From positions 1 through 64,000 of the forward strand of contig NZ_WQNH01000039.1 in assembly GCF_009812055.1 (NCBI RefSeq): a stretch of DNA of 64,000 nucleotides. The letters are read 5' to 3'. The notes under the pieces were generated by a model. The model was not told the DNA's origin and did no database searches. It saw only the letters and a list, made by a program, of their open reading frames with translations. Shown in pieces: positions 17,115 to 26,095 of the stretch. The translations under genes and the position numbers were made by a program. The DNA comes from Chelativorans xinjiangensis (GTDB lineage Bacteria > Pseudomonadota > Alphaproteobacteria > Rhizobiales > Rhizobiaceae). Each line of letters begins with the position of its first letter. Position 1 is the stretch's first letter.

Positions 17115-17603
17115 TTACCAAGGAATGTTTAGCTGGAACACGCCGCCCGGAAGCACGATCTTCAGATACGCTTCGAAGAAGTAGGCGAGCCCAAAAGAGA
17201 TCACGATCGCCTGCGGCAGGATGCGCATTGGCCTGCGCATCCCGCACAGCAGCATGACCGCAGCCAGCATCGGCACGGTCGTCAGGTGATAGCCAAGCCA
17301 ACCGAGCAGGGCCAGATAGACGGCGAAGATGAGCACCAGCAGAGCCGGCCGGCGCAATTGTTTGGCCGAGGCGGGGGGCTCGTCGGGCGCGCGCCGGATG
17401 AACATCAGGATCGACTGAAGCAGTGCCATGCCGCCGAGCAGAATCGCAACCGCCTTCGGATAGGCCGCAGCGTTGTCGTAGGGACTGCCCGAGGCGATTC
17501 CCTGCTCGACCATGTCTGTCGCGATCTGCTGAAAGACGATCCCGACGATCACCAGCAACACGGCGACCGTGAGCCAGTTCGCTTGTCTGACGGTGAAGCT
17601 CAC
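17115..17603 (-). CDS. tctB: Tripartite tricarboxylate transporter, small permease (TctB family)
   Basis: A 162-residue membrane protein with four hydrophobic helices (ANWLTVAVLLVIVGIVFQ, VAILLGGMALLQSILMFI, PALLVLIFAVYLALLGWLGY, then a final pair around PMLAAVMLLCG and AIVISFGLAYFF), the normal TctB topology. It begins with GTG, preceded by GAGGGCGG. It lies 12 nt after tctC and 10 nt before tctA. It stabilises the TctA channel in the inner membrane. Confidence 0.8.
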   Translation of the reverse strand: MSFTVRQANWLTVAVLLVIVGIVFQQIATDMVEQGIASGSPYDNAAAYPKAVAILLGGMALLQSILMFIRRAPDEPPASAKQLRRPALLVLIFAVYLALLGWLGYHLTTVPMLAAVMLLCGMRRPMRILPQAIVISFGLAYFFEAYLKIVLPGGVFQLNIPW

Positions 17604-17615
17604 AGCCGCCCTCGC

Positions 17616-18617
17616 TCAGTTGCGCAGCTGCTCTAGCTGTTTCTCTTCCCAAGCGAGCGCGTCGCCCATGGCAGACAACTGTCCGGCCACGGGCCCCACC
17701 ACCTCCTCATAATCGGCGTGATCCCACTCCAGCGGGACGAAACCGACACGCTCGATCTTCTCACGCACGTCCTCGCGCGCCATCGCCTTGCTCATCGCCT
17801 CCCGGAGCACGGCTACACGGTCCTCGGGCGTGTCGGGGTGAACCACCCACCAGTTCCAACCCATCGGGGCCAGGCCCGAAAGTCCGAGATCAATATCGAG
17901 ATCGGCAATGCTGGGTGCGCCGTCATAAGAGGCCTTCGCGCCTGGCAGTTCCGACAGAACCAGCAGGATGTCGTATCCGTCCTTGTCCTGCAGGTAGGCG
18001 CCTACGTTGATGAAGGCGAAGTCAAGCACCCCGGCCTGGAGATCCTTCCTTGCGTCGCCATCCGTCTTGTAAGGGATGTTTTGGGCGACCACTCCGTAGG
18101 ATTGCAGAACCTTGGCGATCACCATATGCGGGAGGTTGTTGCGCGATCCAGAAGAGTAGCGCAGTTCGCCCGGGTGCTCCCGGCCATATTCCATCATGCC
18201 CTCGAAATCGGTCCAGCGATCTTCGCCCTTCCGGACACCTATCGAGAACGCATTGGAGACGCCCGCGTGAAGCGGTGTGAAGTCCTTGTAGGTCCAGTCC
18301 GCGTTACCGAGCAACGGTTGCAGAACCAATGGAGCCACATAGCCGTCGATGATCGTGTAGCCGTCGGCGGGTTTGTTCATTGCTGTGCGGAAGGCCTTGG
18401 TTCCGGCAGCACCAGGCGTTGAGATCACAGGGATGGAAACCCCCAACTCGTCACCCATCGCTTCGGCAATGATCTGGCTGACAGACATCGCCACTCCCGC
18501 AGTCCAGGGAAAGATGTTCTCGACCGTGCGTTCCGGGAAGTTGGCTCGGGCTATGCTCGGCAGTGCGATCAGCGCCGCAATGGCAGACACGATCGACAGT
18601 TTCAACTTGGATTTCAT
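17616..18617 (-). CDS. tctC: Tripartite tricarboxylate transporter, substrate-binding protein (TctC/Bug family)
   Basis: A 333-residue periplasmic binding protein with a signal peptide (residues 1-25, ending SIARA). The Bug-family pattern is present: FPERTVENIFPWTAGVAMSV at the ligand loop, STPGAAGTKAFRTAM, and ADGYTIIDGY. A GGAGGAGGAAACC ribosome-binding site precedes the ATG. The ligand-loop residues are not those of the common citrate or nicotinate binders, so the substrate is open. It lies 31 nt after the sulfatase gene; all four genes probably form one transcript. Confidence 0.85.
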   Translation of the reverse strand: MKSKLKLSIVSAIAALIALPSIARANFPERTVENIFPWTAGVAMSVSQIIAEAMGDELGVSIPVISTPGAAGTKAFRTAMNKPADGYTIIDGYVAPLVLQPLLGNADWTYKDFTPLHAGVSNAFSIGVRKGEDRWTDFEGMMEYGREHPGELRYSSGSRNNLPHMVIAKVLQSYGVVAQNIPYKTDGDARKDLQAGVLDFAFINVGAYLQDKDGYDILLVLSELPGAKASYDGAPSIADLDIDLGLSGLAPMGWNWWVVHPDTPEDRVAVLREAMSKAMAREDVREKIERVGFVPLEWDHADYEEVVGPVAGQLSAMGDALAWEEKQLEQLRN

Positions 18618-18648
18618 GGTTTCCTCCTCCTCTGTTTGTTCAGCCTGT

Positions 18649-20241
18649 TCACACGGTTCCGGCGACCATTCCTCCTTCCGGCCGTTCTGTGACTAACGCG
18701 TAGTGCGCAAACACCTCCGGCGCTGCGTCGTGTAACCGAAGATGGTCCTCGATCAGCGACGTTAGCCGCTCGACCGTTTGCGGATCGCGGATCGGCTCTG
18801 ACTGATCAGGATCCCGTTCGAGATCAAACAGGCAAGACCCGTCTTGCCATCTGGCCACGAGTTCAAACCCCGCCTCACCCACTCCTGGCGACATGTGCAT
18901 GCGCATCAACTTGACCCCCTTGGTGAAGTCGAAGGGCTCCACAAGTTGGGCGCCGGCTAGTTCCTCGACCGAAAACATGTCCTCGAGGTGTGAGGGCATC
19001 ACCGTGTAGAGCGGCAGGGCATTTGGTTCTCGGTTCTCTGGAAAGCGGAAATAGGTATAGCGCCCATCGGTTACGCAAATTGGTCCTGCGAACATGCCGA
19101 AGATCGCGCTTTCGCGCTCGCCGTTCTCGCCGCGCAACAGGCCCTCCATAGAGAACGAGGTGACCTCCTTCGGGACGTCCACCTCATGGAAACCCAGGAT
19201 AGTCGGCATCAGATCGGTCGTCTGAGTCAGATCCGACACGCGCGCACCGGCGCGATCTGCCGTGCCGGGATGCCAGATCATCAGGGGGATGTGGGAGATT
19301 TCTTCATAGTAGGGCATCTTGTTCTTGCCCCACCATTCGTGTTCACCCAGCAGAAAGCCGTGGTCGGTGGTGAGGATCAGCGCCGTGTCTTTCCAGGCGT
19401 CAGTTTCGTCCATCCAGTCCAAGAGCCGCCCGAAGTATTCGTCGCACATGGCAACGAGGGCTGCGTAGTTGGCGCGAATCTCCGCCACCTCAAGTTCCGA
19501 GTTGGTCACCTTCTCGTACACTGGCCAGTCGAGTATCCGGCCACCATATCCAGACTTGTAGGCATCGCGGAACCGTTCGGGCGCTGCGAAGGGCTCATGT
19601 GGGTCGAAACACTCGATCTGTAGAAACCAGTCGTCCGCCTCCCTGTTTGTATTCAGGAAGTCGACGGCACGCGCGAAACATTGTGGTGTCGGATACTGTT
19701 CCTCCTCCTCAGTGAAAAGCATATTGGTCGCGTGTCGCGACCGCCTCCAACTGTCCTTCGGGGTGGTCGCCCGCGTTGCCGTCTTGCCTTCCTCCAGGCC
19801 GTCGAGCGGGTAGTGGCGTTCATCGAATCTCTCGCGAAGCCGCGCTACAGGCGGCGTCGTCATCACCTTGACCGGGTCGTATTCCTGTCCACGAACAAAG
19901 TCCCAGCTGTCGAACGCGTTGGCATAGCCCCAGCCGCCATTTTCAAGATAGTGAAGGTGGTCAGACACCAGATGTGTGTAGACGCCGTTTTGCCCCAGAA
20001 GCTTCGTGTAGGAGTTGTCGAAGGGCTCAAGCGGTCCCCATGGCCGGTGCGTAAAATTGAGCCGGCCGGTATGCATGTCGCGCCGCGCGGGCATGCAGGG
20101 AAGGCTGCCAACATAGTGCGTGTCGAACGTGACGGCCCGCTGGGCGAAACGGTCGAAGTTGGGCGTTGCGACGGCTGTTCCGCCGTATGCCCCCAGCGCA
20201 CGACGGTTCAACGAATCGAAGAGCACGAAGATCGTCCGCAC
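18649..20241 (-). CDS. Sulfatase (formylglycine-dependent, type I)
   Basis: A 530-residue sulfatase starting with GTG after GGGAGGA. The formylglycine motif is C49-M-P-A-R53 (CxPxR), which the maturation enzyme converts; metal-binding Asp9 lies in VLFDSLNRRAL. The second signature ILTTDHGFLLGEHEWWGK supplies the Asp/His pair at the calcium site. No signal peptide is visible, so it probably acts in the cytoplasm after import, as choline-sulfatase-like enzymes do. It heads the operon with the tripartite transporter and faces a LysR gene across 99 nt. Together these suggest uptake and desulfation of one compound, controlled by that regulator. Confidence 0.85.
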   Translation of the reverse strand: MRTIFVLFDSLNRRALGAYGGTAVATPNFDRFAQRAVTFDTHYVGSLPCMPARRDMHTGRLNFTHRPWGPLEPFDNSYTKLLGQNGVYTHLVSDHLHYLENGGWGYANAFDSWDFVRGQEYDPVKVMTTPPVARLRERFDERHYPLDGLEEGKTATRATTPKDSWRRSRHATNMLFTEEEEQYPTPQCFARAVDFLNTNREADDWFLQIECFDPHEPFAAPERFRDAYKSGYGGRILDWPVYEKVTNSELEVAEIRANYAALVAMCDEYFGRLLDWMDETDAWKDTALILTTDHGFLLGEHEWWGKNKMPYYEEISHIPLMIWHPGTADRAGARVSDLTQTTDLMPTILGFHEVDVPKEVTSFSMEGLLRGENGERESAIFGMFAGPICVTDGRYTYFRFPENREPNALPLYTVMPSHLEDMFSVEELAGAQLVEPFDFTKGVKLMRMHMSPGVGEAGFELVARWQDGSCLFDLERDPDQSEPIRDPQTVERLTSLIEDHLRLHDAAPEVFAHYALVTERPEGGMVAGTV

Positions 20242-20340
20242 TTGTTCCTCCCTGGCACTTTAGGCCCCAATATTGCGGCGGCAGAGAGATACTGTAAAAT
20301 CGCTTTTATGGGCACTAGAAATAGATTTTGGGAATGTCTC

Positions 20341-21264
20341 ATGGACAAGAACCTCCGGGCCTTCATGACGATAGCGAAGGACAGAAATCTCACGTCGGCC
20401 GCGAAGATGCTGGGGATCACGCAGCCTTCACTGACAAAGCGACTAATCAACCTCGAGGAAACTCTCGGCTGCCGGCTGTTCGTCAGGCACCGACGCGGCA
20501 TGAGCCTGACTGCAGAGGGCAGGGTTCTGATGCGGCATGGAACGCGGATCGAGCAAGAATACCTTCAGGCCCAAGAAGAGCTGCAGGGGTTGATGCATGC
20601 TGGTACAGAGGTATTGCGGATAGGTGCCGGTCCTCTTTTCCATTTGCGCTATGTGGCTCCAGCCTATGCCCGGACAAGGCAGATTTATCCGCAACTGCGG
20701 CTGGATCTTGTCGCAGACAACAACTCACGCACGCTGCCGCTGCTTGTCGACGGTCGGCTCGACCTTGTCCTTGGGGCTCTCGAGCCGGTCGACCCCGACC
20801 ATTTGATCAGCGTGCTTCCAATGGTGCAGGTGGAGCAAAGCGTCGTGCTGCGGCAGGACGATCCGCTCGTTGACAACGAGGTTCTACTTCCGCCGCAGAT
20901 CAAGCAGCTTACATGGGTCGCCTACAGTGAGCCACGGGACAACAGGCGAATGCTGAGCGACTACTTCGCGGCGCACAACCTCGGTGTTCCTGATTTTGCG
21001 GCCACCACCAGCTCTTTCTCGACGGGCCTCGACATTGTTCGCTGCACGAGTTTTGCGATGATGGCGCCGCTGCAACTCGCGTCCGCTATTGCAGAGCGCG
21101 GGCTGAGGGCGATCCCCGCCTCGCCTTCCATTTCCCCGCTCGCCGCCGGCGCCTACCTCCGCGAAAGCACCAGAACCATTCCCGCAGTCCGAACCTTCCT
21201 GGACGAAGTCGAACGCGAGATTCTGTCAACGCCGGGCCAAAATGGACCCACTTGGCTGAAGTGA
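20341..21264 (+). CDS. LysR-family transcriptional regulator
   Basis: A 307-residue LysR protein. The helix-turn-helix is in residues 1-60 (MDKNLRAFMTIAKDRNLTSAAKMLGITQPSLTKRL), followed by the coiled linker and the two-lobed effector domain from about residue 90 (LRIGAGPLFHLRYVAPAY). The start at 20341 fits the family N-terminus; an ATG at 20308 would add 11 residues. It is divergent from the sulfatase gene with 99 nt between the starts, the standard layout for a regulator acting on that operon and on itself. The inducer is presumably the transported or desulfated compound. Confidence 0.85.
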   Translation: MDKNLRAFMTIAKDRNLTSAAKMLGITQPSLTKRLINLEETLGCRLFVRHRRGMSLTAEGRVLMRHGTRIEQEYLQAQEELQGLMHAGTEVLRIGAGPLFHLRYVAPAYARTRQIYPQLRLDLVADNNSRTLPLLVDGRLDLVLGALEPVDPDHLISVLPMVQVEQSVVLRQDDPLVDNEVLLPPQIKQLTWVAYSEPRDNRRMLSDYFAAHNLGVPDFAATTSSFSTGLDIVRCTSFAMMAPLQLASAIAERGLRAIPASPSISPLAAGAYLRESTRTIPAVRTFLDEVEREILSTPGQNGPTWLK

Positions 21265-21658
21265 GTCGTGCCTACCGCCGTCGCGCAGCAGGGGCGGGAA
21301 GCGAAAGAACCGCACAAGGTTTAGGAGATGGAACGGTTAGCGTCCGAATGCATGCTTCTCACCTTAAGGCGGAATGACCGCACCTGGCACACCTCGCCCG
21401 TGGCATTGATACCAGCGATGTCCGCTTCTGGAGGACGGCCGACGGAATGACGGGGCACACTGCCAATCGGCTGCAAGGATGGGGCCGGAAGGGGGCCGTC
21501 AGCTTTCGGGGCAGGGAGGCGAATAGTGGACATTTGGCATCTCCGATGCAGCCTCGTTTGTTTGTGTCACTTTCTGCATATTTGCCGAGACCTCCCTCCT
21601 GGGTGTCGGAACCGAAGCAGTTCATGCGTCCTTTGGATGTCAATCAAAGAGACATTCC
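21265..21658. other. Intergenic stretch, no gene seen
   Basis: About 395 bases downstream of the LysR gene and upstream of the VOC gene. No frame has a plausible protein. A GC-rich piece around 21470-21520 resembles pieces near 22680 and 23880, which may be a decayed dispersed repeat. Confidence 0.4.
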
Positions 21659-22042
21659 ATGAATGCACTCAACGACAAGTCTTCTTCGGCCATTGTCGCG
21701 GTGAGCGACATCGATCGGGCGAGGCGTTTCTACAGTGATATGCTGGGGCTTGAACTCAACGACGAAGGCATGGAAGGCGTGTTGGTCTACAAGACGGGTG
21801 CGACGTATCTCGTCGTCTACCCTTCGCAATTTGCCGGCACCAACAAGGCCAATGCCGTGGTGTGGGACTGCGGACCAGATATCGACGCCATCGTTGCCGA
21901 CCTGGGTGCCAAGGGTGTGACGTTCGAGCGCTATGAGATGGAGGGCGTGTCATACAAGGACGGAGTCCACGACGCGAGCGGGTTTAAGATGGTCTGGTTC
22001 AAGGACCCTGACGGCAACATCCTCCATCTGAACAGCGCATGA
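21659..22042 (+). CDS. VOC-family (glyoxalase/dioxygenase fold) protein
   Basis: A 127-residue single-module vicinal-oxygen-chelate protein. The pattern SSSAIVAVSDIDRARRFYSDMLGLEL, GATYLVVYPSQF and GFKMVWFKDPDGNILHL is that of small VOC members, in which two modules or two chains form one metal site. The final EDPDGN-like turn is intact (KDPDGNILHL). The first-strand His ligand is replaced (SSAIVAV), so the classical metal site may be incomplete. Function unknown; relatives include antibiotic-binding and glyoxalase-like proteins. Not obviously in an operon. Confidence 0.75.
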   Translation: MNALNDKSSSAIVAVSDIDRARRFYSDMLGLELNDEGMEGVLVYKTGATYLVVYPSQFAGTNKANAVVWDCGPDIDAIVADLGAKGVTFERYEMEGVSYKDGVHDASGFKMVWFKDPDGNILHLNSA

Positions 22043-22210
22043 GCGTTTCACCGACGTAAGGAGGGGACGACCAGATAGCGCACTTTGCCGCACCAGATAT
22101 CCAGAGATTGGAACCGCGATGCAGGGCTATTCGGGTCGCGGCCCTGGATACGCCGGCGGGCTTCATACTGAACTGCGAAATACAGAGATGGACCATTCGC
22201 GAGAGATGAC

Positions 22211-22600
22211 ATGACGCGCAATGATTTCGACGTCAATTCTGTCAGGCCAAGCGGAAGCGCGCCTGCTCAGGCAACGCTTTTCGATCCAGGTGCTGACGGT
22301 CCCTGGCGTGGCTCTTTGCCGGGTGAAGCGCTCGGAGCACCGGTGACCGTGCTCGCTTACGGCACCGACCGCACTGGCGGAGGCCCACGTCTTCACGTGC
22401 ATCCTTATGACGAGGTGTTTGTCGTGACCGAGGGTCGGGCCCGCTTTTTCGTTGGAGACACAGTTCTCGACGCGACTGCCGGTCAGGTTGTGTTTGGCCC
22501 GGCCGGCATCCCGCACCGGTTCGAAAATCTGGGACCAGGGCGCTTACAGACGATAGACATCCACCATTCGCCGCGTTGGATCCAGACCGACCTCGACTAG
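22211..22600 (+). CDS. Cupin-domain protein
   Basis: A 129-residue cytoplasmic cupin. Motif 1 is GGGPRLHVHPYDEVFVVTEGRARF with the His-x-His and Glu ligands, motif 2 is PAGIPHRFENLG with the final His. All four metal-ligand positions are kept, unlike the cupin at 4067. The family includes small dioxygenases and binding proteins; no substrate is suggested. It lies 168 nt after the VOC gene on the same strand. Confidence 0.75.
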   Translation: MTRNDFDVNSVRPSGSAPAQATLFDPGADGPWRGSLPGEALGAPVTVLAYGTDRTGGGPRLHVHPYDEVFVVTEGRARFFVGDTVLDATAGQVVFGPAGIPHRFENLGPGRLQTIDIHHSPRWIQTDLD

Positions 22601-22897
22601 ATGGCCCGGCACTACCACCTAGCACCGTAGGCGTTTTTATGCCCCCATACAATTTGCGGCGTAGATCCTTGAGACGAAAAGGCTCAACGGCCAACTGGGG
22701 GCCGTTTGCTGCCCGTCTGGTTGTGGCGGCGCAACTATGCAAGCCGCCGTTAACGCTTGCAAGAATCGTTACCCGCGATTGATCCATCTCCAACTTGGCT
22801 TCGCCCAGGGTCCGTCAAGGCGCGGAAAAAGTTCTACCAGGATTGTCGCAAGGCGGACGGGTCGTTCGTCCTAGGGATGGACCCCAAGGAGATCAAA

Positions 22898-23824
22898 ATG
22901 ACTAAACGCGCCTTACTTTCCATTGTCGCCGCGGCAACCCTGTGCCTTGCCGCACCGATCGCCACACTGGCGCAGGAGACCTTTCAGATGCCACAGCTCC
23001 CAACCCCTATCGAGTCCGGTTTCGCCGACGTCAATGGCGTCAAGATCTGGTACCAGACCTATGGCGAGGGCGACCCGTTGATCCTGATTCACGGCGGCTT
23101 CGGTTCGGTCGAGATGTTCGGACCCAACCTCGAAGCCCTGTCGCAGGACCGCAAGGTCATCGGCGTCGACCTCCAGGCACATGGCGGCACCGGTCCGCTC
23201 GGCCGCCCCATGAGCTTCGAGGCCATGGCGACCGACATCGCCGAATTCATCACGACGCTCGGCTACGATAACGCCGATGTCATGGGTTACTCTCTGGGCG
23301 GTGCCGTAGCGCTTCGCGTCGCCATCGACCATCCGGAGGTCGTCGACCGATTGGTTATCGTCTCGGCTGCCTACGCCTACAGCAACTGGCACGAATACAA
23401 CTTCGAGGGCATGAGAGCGATCAACGCCGATCCCGAGGGTACGGCCGAGAGTATGGTCGGCTCCCCCATGCACCAGGGCTACGTGATGAAGGCGCCGGGC
23501 GGCGAGGCGAGCTGGGTCGACGCGGTCAAGGAGTTTGGTGCCTTCATCGGCACCGACTACGACTGGTCCGCCGAGGTACCCAACGTCACCGCACCGACAC
23601 TGGTCGTCGTCGGCGACTGGGATGCCGTCCGTATCGGTGCCGCTACCAGATTTTTCGAGATGCTCGGGGGCGGCGCGCAGGACGCCCAGTGGGACCGTTC
23701 CGGAATGGGCCAGAACCACTTCGCGGTGATCCCCAACGCCACCCACTACGACATCATCAACTCGACCGCAGTGAGCGAGATCGCGATCCCCTTTTTCGAC
23801 GGCTACACGCAGCCTCCGCAGTAG
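22898..23824 (+). CDS. Exported alpha/beta hydrolase
   Basis: A 308-residue alpha/beta-fold hydrolase with a clear signal peptide (MTKRALLSIVAAATLCLAAP, cleavage after TLA before QET). The start at 22898 has AAGGAG at the right distance. The oxyanion segment is LIHGGFGS, the nucleophile elbow GYSLGGAV, the acid Asp in VVGDWDAV, and the catalytic His in IPNATHYDI. Export is unusual for the epoxide-hydrolase/haloperoxidase-like branch it resembles. A role in degrading an external ester or similar compound is likely, but the substrate is unknown. Confidence 0.8.
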   Translation: MTKRALLSIVAAATLCLAAPIATLAQETFQMPQLPTPIESGFADVNGVKIWYQTYGEGDPLILIHGGFGSVEMFGPNLEALSQDRKVIGVDLQAHGGTGPLGRPMSFEAMATDIAEFITTLGYDNADVMGYSLGGAVALRVAIDHPEVVDRLVIVSAAYAYSNWHEYNFEGMRAINADPEGTAESMVGSPMHQGYVMKAPGGEASWVDAVKEFGAFIGTDYDWSAEVPNVTAPTLVVVGDWDAVRIGAATRFFEMLGGGAQDAQWDRSGMGQNHFAVIPNATHYDIINSTAVSEIAIPFFDGYTQPPQ

Positions 23825-24014
23825 CGCAGTAAAGCGCAATCACTGGGGGCTGGCTCGCTTCAAGCACAGAGGGGGCCGTCTGCTGACTGTCCGGTTCTGG
23901 CCGAAAAACTGAGTAAGCCGCCGTTCGGCAACCGACCCCATGGCGGACACTAAGGCTGCCGTCGCCGATCCCAAAAGCTGCCTCTTCAGCGGTCCGTCAG
24001 GCTAATCGCCGTGA

Positions 24015-24545
24015 CTATGCTGGAACGTATGTCAACCTGATCACGTCCTCGCCGATACGATCGCTCGCCACGAGGCGCAGCGGGGGCCGCGGGCCGGCGA
24101 AGAACGGCTTGCCGCCGCCGAGCACAACGGGATGGAGGTATAATTGATACTCATCGACAAGGCCCAGGTTGGTCAGACTTCCCGCCAACTCTGGTCCGGA
24201 AACTTCAATCACCCCATCGAGTTGAGCTTTCAACCCGCGTATCGCCGCCTCGACCTCACCCTCGACAAGGGTGGCGTTCGGGCCAACCGACTTCAACGAG
24301 CGCGACACGACCCACTTCGGTTGGCTCCGCCACGCCGCCGCATAGTCACGTTCTGCCTCGTCCCACTCGGAATGATCCTCGTCCCAATACCGCATCACCT
24401 CATACATGCGGCGACCGTACACACTGCCGGCTAGACCGCGCACGTCGTCGATGAAATGACGAAAAAGTACAGGATCGGGTGCAAATGCCGTGTGGTCGAC
24501 ATAGCCGTCCAGCGACTGGTTCAATCCAAAGACGAGCTTCGCCAT
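24015..24545 (-). CDS. Dihydrofolate-reductase-like (RibD C-terminal) protein
   Basis: A 176-residue protein of the RibD_C/DHFR-like reductase family, which binds NADPH. MAKLVFGLNQSLDGYVD is the standard start, and VYGRRMYEVMRYW, KWVVSRSL, IEVSGPELAGSL and LHPVVLGGGKPFF are the family landmarks. I start at 24545, ignoring 32 upstream residues in frame without character. It is a stand-alone version and is not in a riboflavin context. Reductase or tetracycline-like drug-modifying roles are only guesses. Confidence 0.75.
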   Translation of the reverse strand: MAKLVFGLNQSLDGYVDHTAFAPDPVLFRHFIDDVRGLAGSVYGRRMYEVMRYWDEDHSEWDEAERDYAAAWRSQPKWVVSRSLKSVGPNATLVEGEVEAAIRGLKAQLDGVIEVSGPELAGSLTNLGLVDEYQLYLHPVVLGGGKPFFAGPRPPLRLVASDRIGEDVIRLTYVPA

Positions 24546-24933
24546 ATGGGATCTTCTCCTCGCCATCTTCTCGGAGGCTGCCGAGGGTACGCAAAAATGA
24601 AGCGGGCTACAATCCGGCGACCCACTTGCCGCCATGACCAATTATCAGAAGTCCTCTTTCCGGCCCATCGCGCACAAAGCAGACTATCGCCTAACCACCA
24701 TGGCAGCCGATTAGGCGACTTCGGGGCCGAAACCAGACTGTCCGGTTTTGGTGTCTGATCGCGGGAAACTGCCGTTCGGCCAGACGATAAGACGCTCCTA
24801 GCAGGCCGAAATGACCGTATCGGCGCGGTCCTTGGATGAAGCGCTTCGTCCAAGGCCCGCGCGCGGGGCCAATCTGGCAAGCAGATACGTTGCAGGTGGA
24901 AGGGCTGCGAATACCCTCATTCTCCCCGAGTCC
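24546..24933. other. Intergenic stretch, no gene seen
   Basis: About 390 bases between two minus-strand genes. Frames here have no family features. A short piece at 24740-24783 (CTGTCCGGTTTTGG ... TGCCGTTCGGC) resembles 23890-23930, perhaps a small dispersed repeat. Confidence 0.4.
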
Positions 24934-25851
24934 TCACGGACGAACGCGGATAACCGTCTTCCCCGCGCGTCGCTCGGTCGCGTTGAAGGTGGCGACGGCA
25001 TCGTCGAGGGTCGAGACTTTGCCGATGTTCGTCCGCAGTCGTCCGTCCCGCACCCGCGGGACGATCTCACTCAGTTGGGCACGATCGGACTCGACGACGA
25101 AGTCGACCGCCAGGCCATCTGCGGGCCGCGCCTCGGCCGGTCCGACGACGGTCACCAACGTTCCTCCGGCTCGGATCAGGACTGCGGACCGCTTTTGGAT
25201 GTCGCCGCCGATGACATCGAACACCAGATCGACTCCACCGACGTCTTCCAGGGCGTCGTTCTCGAGGTCGACGAATTCATTTGCGCCGAAGTCGAGCGCC
25301 TTCTGACGGTCGGCGGCGCGTCCGGTGCCGATGACATAGGCGCCAGCCTCTCGCGCGAGCTGCGTCACCATCGAACCGACTGCGCCGGCCGCGCCGTGCG
25401 CGAGGACGCTCTGCCCCGCCTGAAGGCGGCCGTGCTGAAACAGTCCCTGCCACGCGGTCAGGCCCGAGATCGGCAGGCTCGCGCCCACCGTGAAGTCGAC
25501 ATCGCCCGGCAATGGCGCGAGGTTGCGTGCCTCCATGGCTACATACTCCGCGAGCGTGCCGTCGCGATGCCAGTCTGCGAGGCCGAACACCCGCTGTCCC
25601 ACCGACAGCCCCGTCGTGCCATAGCCGAGGGCGGTGACCACTCCGGCCAGCTCGTGCCCAGGGATGGACGGTGTTCGGTCACTGTCGCGGCGATCGGTCC
25701 AGGTCGAGGGCCACGCCAGTTCCGTCGGGACGAATCCCGACGCATGAACCTGAACGACGACGTCGTTTATCGCCGCCTGCGGCTCGGGACGCTCCACCAG
25801 CTTCATCCCGGCCGTTCCCGCAGCCTGGTCCGTCACAACGATTGCTTTCAT
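24934..25851 (-). CDS. NADP-dependent quinone-oxidoreductase-like protein (zinc-free MDR)
   Basis: A 305-residue medium-chain dehydrogenase/reductase. I start at ATG 25851 (MKAIVVTD), 8 nt after GAGGAG. The N-terminal GroES-like domain has PSIPGHELAGVV; the cofactor domain has LAHGAAGAVGSMVTQLAREAG with the AxGxxG-type NADPH loop. The zinc-ligand cysteines of alcohol dehydrogenases are missing, placing it with quinone oxidoreductases and enoyl-type reductases. It faces a LysR gene across 244 nt and is probably its target. Such pairs often respond to quinones or reactive aldehydes. Confidence 0.8.
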   Translation of the reverse strand: MKAIVVTDQAAGTAGMKLVERPEPQAAINDVVVQVHASGFVPTELAWPSTWTDRRDSDRTPSIPGHELAGVVTALGYGTTGLSVGQRVFGLADWHRDGTLAEYVAMEARNLAPLPGDVDFTVGASLPISGLTAWQGLFQHGRLQAGQSVLAHGAAGAVGSMVTQLAREAGAYVIGTGRAADRQKALDFGANEFVDLENDALEDVGGVDLVFDVIGGDIQKRSAVLIRAGGTLVTVVGPAEARPADGLAVDFVVESDRAQLSEIVPRVRDGRLRTNIGKVSTLDDAVATFNATERRAGKTVIRVRP

Positions 25852-26006
25852 GATAATTATCTCCTCGGTCATTTTCCGTTTGGTCGAAATGTTGCATGGA
25901 TGGAACGTCCGTTCGGCATCTCATGCCGGGCATGGGAGCGAGCCGTAGCGTTCGTTGATGATCTCAGTTGTGGCAGCGCGGAACGAAGTTTTCCAATAGC
26001 CGGCGT

Positions 26007-26021
26007 GTATAGTTTCCATAC
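26007..26021. promoter_or_regulatory. Candidate LysR-type operator
   Basis: GTATAGTTTCCATAC is an inverted repeat (GTAT/ATAC) that satisfies the T-N11-A rule of LysR boxes (T at 26008, A at 26020). It lies in the divergent interval, 75 nt before the LysR start and 156 nt before the oxidoreductase start. Confidence 0.45.
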
Positions 26022-26095
26022 AACGGCAATTGCTCCGGCCGACAGCGCTTGCCCGGTCTGAAAACGATGCTTGAGGAAGCGACGAAGGAAGAACA

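Noticed and set aside
23880-24783. Similar fragments around 21480, 22680, 23890 and 24740 (GACTGTCCGGTT ... GCCGTTCGGC)
   Set aside because: Resemblance is partial and by eye only; a dispersed repeat is possible, but I could not define ends or inverted termini.
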